Below are positions 34,232-38,186 of a stretch of DNA of 38,186 bases, one piece after another (within the stretch, counting starts at the first letter, position 1; the number at the start of each line of letters is the position of its first letter). The stretch lies in NCBI GenBank assembly GCA_022510485.1, contig JAFLTI010000002.1:1-38186 (forward strand), in the 5' to 3' direction. This DNA comes from Lentimicrobiaceae bacterium (GTDB taxonomy: Bacteria > Bacteroidota > Bacteroidia > Bacteroidales > P3). The position numbers and the translations under genes were made by a program. The notes under the pieces were generated by a model, which was given only the letters and a program-made list of their open reading frames with translations, searched no databases and was not told where the DNA came from.

Positions 34232-34717
34232 TCACTGTAAGAAAATCTCATCTTGGATTTTGTCTACCATGCCGATATTTCGGTATTCCTCCTTGGCGTT
34301 AAAACACGGGCATTGTTTTATAAATTCATTGGAGCTTATTTTTCCATCTCCATTCCTATCGGGCGAAAAATCACGATGTCCTTGTATAATCGCTTTCGGA
34401 TATCGGAATTTGAGTTGTTCGAGTAAAAAATACAAAGCGGCTTTCTGTGCCTCAGTACGGTTGTCCATGGCTTTTCCGTTACTATCGATACCGCCCATAT
34501 ATGCTACGTTTATCAGATAGGCATTAAAGTCTTTTACTCCGTTGCTGACTTGGTTTTCATCCAACAATTGTTCCACTTTTCCAGAAGGCATTACCACATA
34601 ATGATATCCCGGTTTTTTCCAACCCAATGAATTCCAATACGCTTTCAATTGGTCAATACTTGTACCCTTTTGTGAAGTAGCCGTGCAATGCACAGCGATG
34701 TACCTTATGTTTCTCAT
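34232..34717 (-). CDS. N-acetylmuramoyl-L-alanine amidase, T7-lysozyme type (endolysin)
   Basis: The 161-residue Amidase_2 enzyme cuts the amide bond between MurNAc and L-Ala. Zinc and catalytic residues align with T7 lysozyme: His10 (AVHCTAT), Tyr38/His39 (GYHYVV), His114 (QGHRD), and the Lys134-x-Cys136 pair. No signal peptide is present, so release needs a holin, as for phage endolysins. Between His114 and Cys136 lies a full EF-hand type Ca loop D120-E131. It faces away from the tail operon and lies opposite the TM and spanin-like genes. Bacteroidales prophages and mobile elements carry this family widely. Confidence 0.9.
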   Translation of the reverse strand: MRNIRYIAVHCTATSQKGTSIDQLKAYWNSLGWKKPGYHYVVMPSGKVEQLLDENQVSNGVKDFNAYLINVAYMGGIDSNGKAMDNRTEAQKAALYFLLEQLKFRYPKAIIQGHRDFSPDRNGDGKISSNEFIKQCPCFNAKEEYRNIGMVDKIQDEIFLQ

Positions 34718-34797
34718 AATCCGTAATGTTTTTCGATATGCAAAGATGTTCCTCTATAAGGGTTTCAAAAAAAATAGTGTCGATTTAAGATATTGTT

Positions 34798-34829
34798 TTT
34801 GTACAGCTTTTACCACCACAATACTTTTG
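34798..34829 (+). promoter_or_regulatory. Promoter of lysis-tail operon
   Basis: TTTG (34798-34801) and an exact -7 element TACTTTTG (34822-34829) are 20 nt apart. The predicted leader to ATG 34850 is about 14 nt. This is the host's housekeeping promoter form. Confidence 0.65.
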
Positions 34830-34849
34830 CCTCACAAAACGGAAGAAAA

Positions 34850-35230
34850 ATGAACGAATTACTGTTCCAAATAGGTGTGCCCTTCGCCACGGCATTTCTT
34901 GGTGGTTTTGCCGGCTGGTTTTTCAAAAGAAAAAGATTCGAGATTGAAAACCGGGGGCTTGCAACCAGCAACCATCGGCAAGACATCACCAACATTGACG
35001 CGGCAGTCGATACATGGCGCAAGGTAGTGAATAATTTGGAAGATCAGATAGGACGTCTATTGGAACAACGTCAAAAAGACAGTCTTCAGATTTCGGCACT
35101 TTCGCGTGAAGTGTTGAATTTGAGAAATGAAGTTTTGGTTTTGCAGAATCGCCTGGAACAGCAGACAGGTAATCTAGAAAAGATAGCAAGATATGAAAAA
35201 CTGCTTAATGAAAATGGTATTGCTTGTTAG
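34850..35230 (+). CDS. One-TM coiled-coil protein of phage lysis block
   Basis: The 126-residue protein has one N-terminal membrane segment (about residues 8-25, VPFATAFLGGFAGWFF), then KRKR and a long charged helix (about 50-115) with heptad-like Leu spacing. By the positive-inside rule the KRKR side is cytosolic, putting the coiled coil in the cytosol, unlike an Rz i-spanin. It may be a holin or holin regulator, or an envelope anchor. Its last 38 bp overlap the start of the next gene. Similar small proteins accompany amidases in Bacteroidales prophages. Confidence 0.72.
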   Translation: MNELLFQIGVPFATAFLGGFAGWFFKRKRFEIENRGLATSNHRQDITNIDAAVDTWRKVVNNLEDQIGRLLEQRQKDSLQISALSREVLNLRNEVLVLQNRLEQQTGNLEKIARYEKLLNENGIAC

Positions 35231-35603
35231 TTGTCTTTCTCTGTTTTCGGCATGCAGAAGTTTACGCCCCATAGCAGAAAATGAATACGGGAATCGTATA
35301 GAACAAAGCAGGTACGAAAATAGTGATAGCGTGAGGGTGTATATCCGTGACAGTATCCGCATATACGAAAAAGGCGACACAGTGAGGATAGAGTGCTGGC
35401 GGGAACGTTACCGAACTGATGTACGTTTTAGAACCGACAGCGTGTATATCCGCGACAGCCTCTATAAACAAGTACCGGTAGCCGTTGCCAAACCGTTAAA
35501 CACATGGCAAAAATTTTTGATGAAAACGGGCGGGATAAGTCTGATTTTGACTGTGGTGGGTATAGGGATGTTTTTGTTGCGGCTATTTTTGAAAAGACCT
35601 TAA
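35193..35603 (+). CDS. Lipoprotein with C-terminal TM (unimolecular-spanin-like)
   Basis: The 136-residue protein has a lipobox LFSAC (Cys21) after an N-terminal signal, a beta-prone middle, and a C-terminal TM (about 113-133) ending in LFLKRP. Outer-membrane lipid anchor plus inner-membrane helix is the layout of u-spanins such as T1 gp11, which fuse the two membranes in lysis. The middle repeats VYIRDS (residues 49-54 and 84-89). ATG 35193 or the second ATG at 35208 may be the start; both keep the lipobox. It overlaps the TM gene by 38 bp, as Rz/Rz1 pairs often do. The DUF2586 gene begins 35 bp downstream. Confidence 0.72.
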   Translation: MKNCLMKMVLLVSCLSLFSACRSLRPIAENEYGNRIEQSRYENSDSVRVYIRDSIRIYEKGDTVRIECWRERYRTDVRFRTDSVYIRDSLYKQVPVAVAKPLNTWQKFLMKTGGISLILTVVGIGMFLLRLFLKRP

Positions 35604-35638
35604 GGTAAACTGAATATTAACCATTAAAAACTAAACAA

Positions 35639-36820
35639 ATGGCATTACCAGGAGTTGAAATTACATTGGGTAGTGGCGGTCTTGGGCGTGTTTCCGCCAC
35701 CGATGACGGCATTGCTGCTTTGCTTTTAACAGGAAATGCAGTTGAAGGCAAAGACATGCTGAAATTAGACACGCATTACCAATTGTCTTCTTCCAAGGAT
35801 TTAAGTACCCTTGGAATTGACAGCGGCAATAATCCGCTTGTCAATCACGAAGTACGCTCGTTCTATGCACAAGCCGGCGAAGGTGCCGAACTGCATCTTA
35901 TGGTGGTGGAATCTGGAACCAAACTTACCGAAATGGTAGACGGAGCATCAAGTCCGCTTGCCAAACTGATTGAAGCGGCTGCCGGTCGTATCAAGATTAT
36001 CGGGGTCAATAGGCTTATTCCTGATGAAGGGGAAGTTGACAACACGCAGGGCATCGATTCAGATGCCATCGAGGCTGCCGCCAAAGCGCAACAAGTCGCC
36101 GAAAATTATGCCAGTAAAATCATGCCTGTCCGTATCTTTTTGCCTGCCATCAAATGGAATGGTAAAACAGGAGGCTTCGCTCCGTCCGAATGCAGTTACA
36201 ACCGTGTGGCGATGGTTCTTGCATCTGAAGGGAATTTGCAAGATCAGTTCCCGGCAGCCATTGGTATGGTGTTGGGACGCGCTGCCCAAGCGGAACCTCA
36301 GCAGGATTTGGGACGTGTGAAATTCGGTTCCTTGATCACCGGAGGCTACTTTACCGACGGTACCCCTTTTCTTGACAAACAAGGATTGGCTGATACGCTC
36401 AATGATGCCGGATTCATCTTCTTTCTTAACTATCCTAGCAAGAATGGTTGCTATCTGAATGGTTGTCCCATGTGTTGTTCGCAAACTGACGACTACGCCG
36501 TACTCAACAATGGGCGTATCATGGATAAAGCCATGCGCATAGCCTACGACACCTACATTACAGAAATTATGGACAATGTAAAAGTGGGTGCTGACGGGAA
36601 ACTTCCTTCAGGCGTTTGCAGTTCGTTTGAGTCGATGATTGAAAACGCCGTAGCTTCGCTTATGAACGGACAAATCAGCTCGTTCAAGGCTTATGTAAAT
36701 CCCGCGCAAAATATTCTGTCCTCTTCTACCTTGCAGGTGGAATGCAGTATCGTGCCACTCGGTGTTTTGAAAACCATTCGCGTGTTGCTGTCTTTCAGCA
36801 ATCCCGTATTGGAACAGTAA
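35639..36820 (+). CDS. DUF2586 protein, probable contractile tail sheath
   Basis: The 393-residue protein begins MALPGVEITLGSGGLGRV, a start I associate with DUF2586 phage proteins, which I place as tail-sheath-like. The order that follows (tube-like protein, frameshifted chaperone, tape measure) is that of myovirus tails and supports the sheath role. A Cys cluster GCYLNGCPMCC lies near residue 275. The C-terminal part (about 330-393) looks like a sheath closing domain. No contractile-sheath motif can be named, so this rests on family memory and order. Confidence 0.75.
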   Translation: MALPGVEITLGSGGLGRVSATDDGIAALLLTGNAVEGKDMLKLDTHYQLSSSKDLSTLGIDSGNNPLVNHEVRSFYAQAGEGAELHLMVVESGTKLTEMVDGASSPLAKLIEAAAGRIKIIGVNRLIPDEGEVDNTQGIDSDAIEAAAKAQQVAENYASKIMPVRIFLPAIKWNGKTGGFAPSECSYNRVAMVLASEGNLQDQFPAAIGMVLGRAAQAEPQQDLGRVKFGSLITGGYFTDGTPFLDKQGLADTLNDAGFIFFLNYPSKNGCYLNGCPMCCSQTDDYAVLNNGRIMDKAMRIAYDTYITEIMDNVKVGADGKLPSGVCSSFESMIENAVASLMNGQISSFKAYVNPAQNILSSSTLQVECSIVPLGVLKTIRVLLSFSNPVLEQ

Positions 36821-36841
36821 TAACCTCAAAAAACAAACAAA

Positions 36842-37264
36842 ATGGCATTTAACAGCAAAGAATACAGTTATTGCGATTTGCAGGCTACCATTCTGGGACG
36901 TCCCCTCTCCGGCTTGCGTGGAATCGAATACACGGCAAAAAAAGCGAAAGAAGCCGTATTTGGTGCGGGTATCAACCCCAAAAGTATTCAACATGGCAGA
37001 CGCGAATACGAGGGAACACTTACGGTTCTCCAAAGCGAACTGGAAGCCTTGAATCGTTCCGCCAAGGAAGCGGGTTATACCGATTGTCTCGATCTTGAGT
37101 TCGATATTGTGGTAACTTACATCAGCGGAGAAATGGTAACGACCGATATCATCCGTTGCGTGTCGATTACCGAATTTCCTAAAGGCATGAAAGAGGGAGA
37201 CCTGAACAGCGAACATGCTTTACCCTTTATTGCCTTGGGTATCGAAACGAATGTAACCGCCTAA
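36842..37264 (+). CDS. Probable phage tail tube protein
   Basis: The 140-residue protein is beta-rich and has no membrane segment. It lies between the sheath-like gene and the chaperone, the usual place of the tube gene. Sequence features: EYTAKKAKEAVFGAG, the RREYEGTLTVLQSELEAL stretch and a middle strand region FDIVVTYISGEMVTTDI. Its size fits a myovirus tube monomer. I do not recognise the family beyond this. Confidence 0.65.
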   Translation: MAFNSKEYSYCDLQATILGRPLSGLRGIEYTAKKAKEAVFGAGINPKSIQHGRREYEGTLTVLQSELEALNRSAKEAGYTDCLDLEFDIVVTYISGEMVTTDIIRCVSITEFPKGMKEGDLNSEHALPFIALGIETNVTA

Positions 37265-37303
37265 AAGGATCCGATCTTCATTGTTGAATGTAAAAAATTG
37301 GAT

Positions 37304-37642
37304 ATGGAAAAAAAAGAGAATGCCGCAACCATAGGAGTTCCGGCAAACAAAACGCCAAACGACAATCGACAGATTGAAGAATGGAAACGAAAATACGGAA
37401 AGGTTTTCTGTTACGAAATTGATGGAGAGAAAATCTACCTTCGTCAGCCTGACCGTAAAACATTGGCTGCTGCCGGTGTGATAGCGAAAAATGATCCGAT
37501 GAAATATAACGAGTTTGTACTTAAAAATTCGTTTCTCGGTGGCAATGCCGAACTATTGGAAGACAATTCGGTTTTCTATGGGCTTTCGCAAATCATGGAT
37601 AAACTGGTGGCGGCTAAAATAGGCGAACTAAAAAACTTGTAG
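37304..37642 (+). CDS. Tail assembly chaperone, short form (gpG-like)
   Basis: The 112-residue zero-frame product is acidic-basic mixed and helical. It contains YGKVFCYEIDGEKIYLRQP and ends ELKNL. Position between tube and tape-measure genes and the slippery site near its end match phage gpG. ATG 37304 is preferred over a TTG two codons upstream. Confidence 0.78.
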   Translation: MEKKENAATIGVPANKTPNDNRQIEEWKRKYGKVFCYEIDGEKIYLRQPDRKTLAAAGVIAKNDPMKYNEFVLKNSFLGGNAELLEDNSVFYGLSQIMDKLVAAKIGELKNL

Positions 37643-37827
37643 CGGCTGCGGGCATCGAAAAGGGCATCTTCTTGTTGGAGGGAGATGCCCTGCTCCGCGC
37701 CGATTTCGGGATAGATCCGAGCATTTTGAGCGACGAAGAATGGGTAATCCGTCTCCAACAGGCATTATGGCTGGAATATTATCGCGTAAACCTGATCGGC
37801 AGGATTTTTACGCCTAAAAAAAAGTAA
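37304..37827 (+). CDS. Tail assembly chaperone, frameshifted long form (gpGT-like)
   Basis: A -1 shift at 37630-37636 joins the short form to a second open frame of 63 residues, giving 174 residues. The added part reads LVAAAGIEKGIF, then a helical stretch with DPSILSDEEWVIRLQQALWL and a basic end FTPKKK. It has no good start of its own and would otherwise be an orphan. In lambda and many other tailed phages the GT extension binds the tube protein while G binds the tape measure. Confidence 0.82.
37630..37636 (+). other. Programmed -1 ribosomal frameshift site A AAA AAC
   Basis: In the zero frame the codons are CTA-AAA-AAC followed by TTG-TAG. The heptamer A-AAA-AAC is the classical slippery sequence, two codons before the zero-frame stop. 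A 9-bp stem AGGGCATCT/AGATGCCCT (37661-37669, 37683-37691) follows 24 nt downstream, and a second GGGCATC copy at 37650 could pair with it instead at 13 nt spacing. Confidence 0.85.
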
Positions 37828-37828
37828 G

Positions 37829-38186
37829 ATGACAGACGGCAGCATAAACTTCACATCGGAATTTCAAAGCATGGCACAGTCGGTTTTTGACCAAAACAGT
37901 GTGGTAATGACCCCTACTTCGATAGAATTGGTTACGCCACAGGAAGAAAACAATGGACTGATGGATTTTTTTGTCATGATGACAGATCGGCTGAACGACC
38001 TTTGGAACAATTTCAAAAATACGGGATCGGAATCATTCGACCGGGTAAGAGAAACGGTGAGTGTTACGGTAACGAATGCTGTAGGCAATGTCAGGGAAAG
38101 CTTCGGCAACGCCTTTACGAATGTACGCGACACGGTAACGAATGCCGTAGGCAATGTCAGGGAAAGCTTCGGCAACGCCTTTACGA
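37829..38186 (+). CDS. Tail tape measure protein, N-terminus (cut by window edge)
   Basis: The frame starts at ATG 37829, one base after the GT stop, and is open to the end (119 residues visible). The first 50 residues are mixed. After FVMMTDRLNDLWNNFKNTG, a 22-residue repeat begins: TVTNAVGNVRESFGNAFTNV and so on, at 38066 and 38132. Such helical repeats and its place after the chaperone are typical of tape-measure proteins, which set tail length. Confidence 0.78.
   Translation, partial: MTDGSINFTSEFQSMAQSVFDQNSVVMTPTSIELVTPQEENNGLMDFFVMMTDRLNDLWNNFKNTGSESFDRVRETVSVTVTNAVGNVRESFGNAFTNVRDTVTNAVGNVRESFGNAFT
38066..38186 (+). repeat. 66-bp tandem repeat in tape-measure gene
   Basis: Units begin at 38066 and 38132. 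The second is cut by the window edge after 55 bp, over which it differs from the first at a single base. The unit encodes 22 residues in frame and probably continues beyond the window. Confidence 0.9.

Noticed and set aside
37864..38175. A 103-codon minus-strand frame opposite the tape-measure start
   Set aside because: It mirrors the tandem repeat and lies antisense to a frame that fits its operon.
1..38186. CRISPR array or insertion sequence
   Set aside because: No regularly spaced short repeats and no transposase-like frame were found.

Overview
The window looks like a chromosome segment of a Bacteroidales (Bacteroidota) bacterium. The evidence is in the sequence. Several intergenic gaps carry the Bacteroidota housekeeping promoter (-7 TAnnTTTG, with a TTG/TTTG element about 19-20 nt upstream). 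Shine-Dalgarno sequences are mostly weak. Gene neighbours such as ftsK followed by a LolA-like gene, paired M16 proteases and YfhO next to a GT2 glycosyltransferase fit the phylum. No species can be named from sequence alone.

Bases 1-34,127 are dense housekeeping DNA, with many convergent pairs only 5-20 bp apart and operons using ATGA or TAATG overlaps. In order: a secreted alpha/beta hydrolase (+); a nucleoside transporter (-) divergent from an SDR dehydrogenase and an MBL-fold hydrolase (+); the minus operon [1597-aa unknown exported protein]-plsY-mazG; the plus run tadA-cdd-[unknown]-MoxR ATPase-VWA protein; an ORF6N-domain gene that looks inserted in front of dprA; the minus run lysE-trxB-elbB; glycerate kinase (+); a highly structured intergenic region; ftsK-lolA-like (+); ribBA (-) divergent from corA (+); YfhO and GT2 genes (-); tRNA-Gln(UUG) (+); and the minus run purD-M16-M16-SPOR protein. 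A lipoprotein gene (+) and a 17-bp-stem terminator close this part.

From about 34,200 to the right edge lies a phage-derived lysis and contractile-tail block: a T7-lysozyme-type amidase (-), then divergently a one-TM coiled-coil protein, an overlapping lipoprotein with a C-terminal TM (unimolecular-spanin layout), a DUF2586 sheath-like protein, a tube-like protein, a tail-assembly chaperone with a textbook A AAA AAC -1 frameshift site giving a G/GT pair, and the start of a probable tape-measure protein with 22-residue tandem repeats. No integrase, repressor or head gene lies between the host genes and this tail block. It is therefore either the edge of a prophage or a headless tail particle (tailocin). 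The DNA to the right would decide.

The best candidates for something undescribed are this lysis-tail block, the 1597-residue exported protein in the plsY operon, the MoxR/VWA trio whose VWA partner seems to have lost its metallopeptidase motif, the 35-bp palindrome inside the ORF6N gene, and the structured RNA-like region upstream of ftsK.
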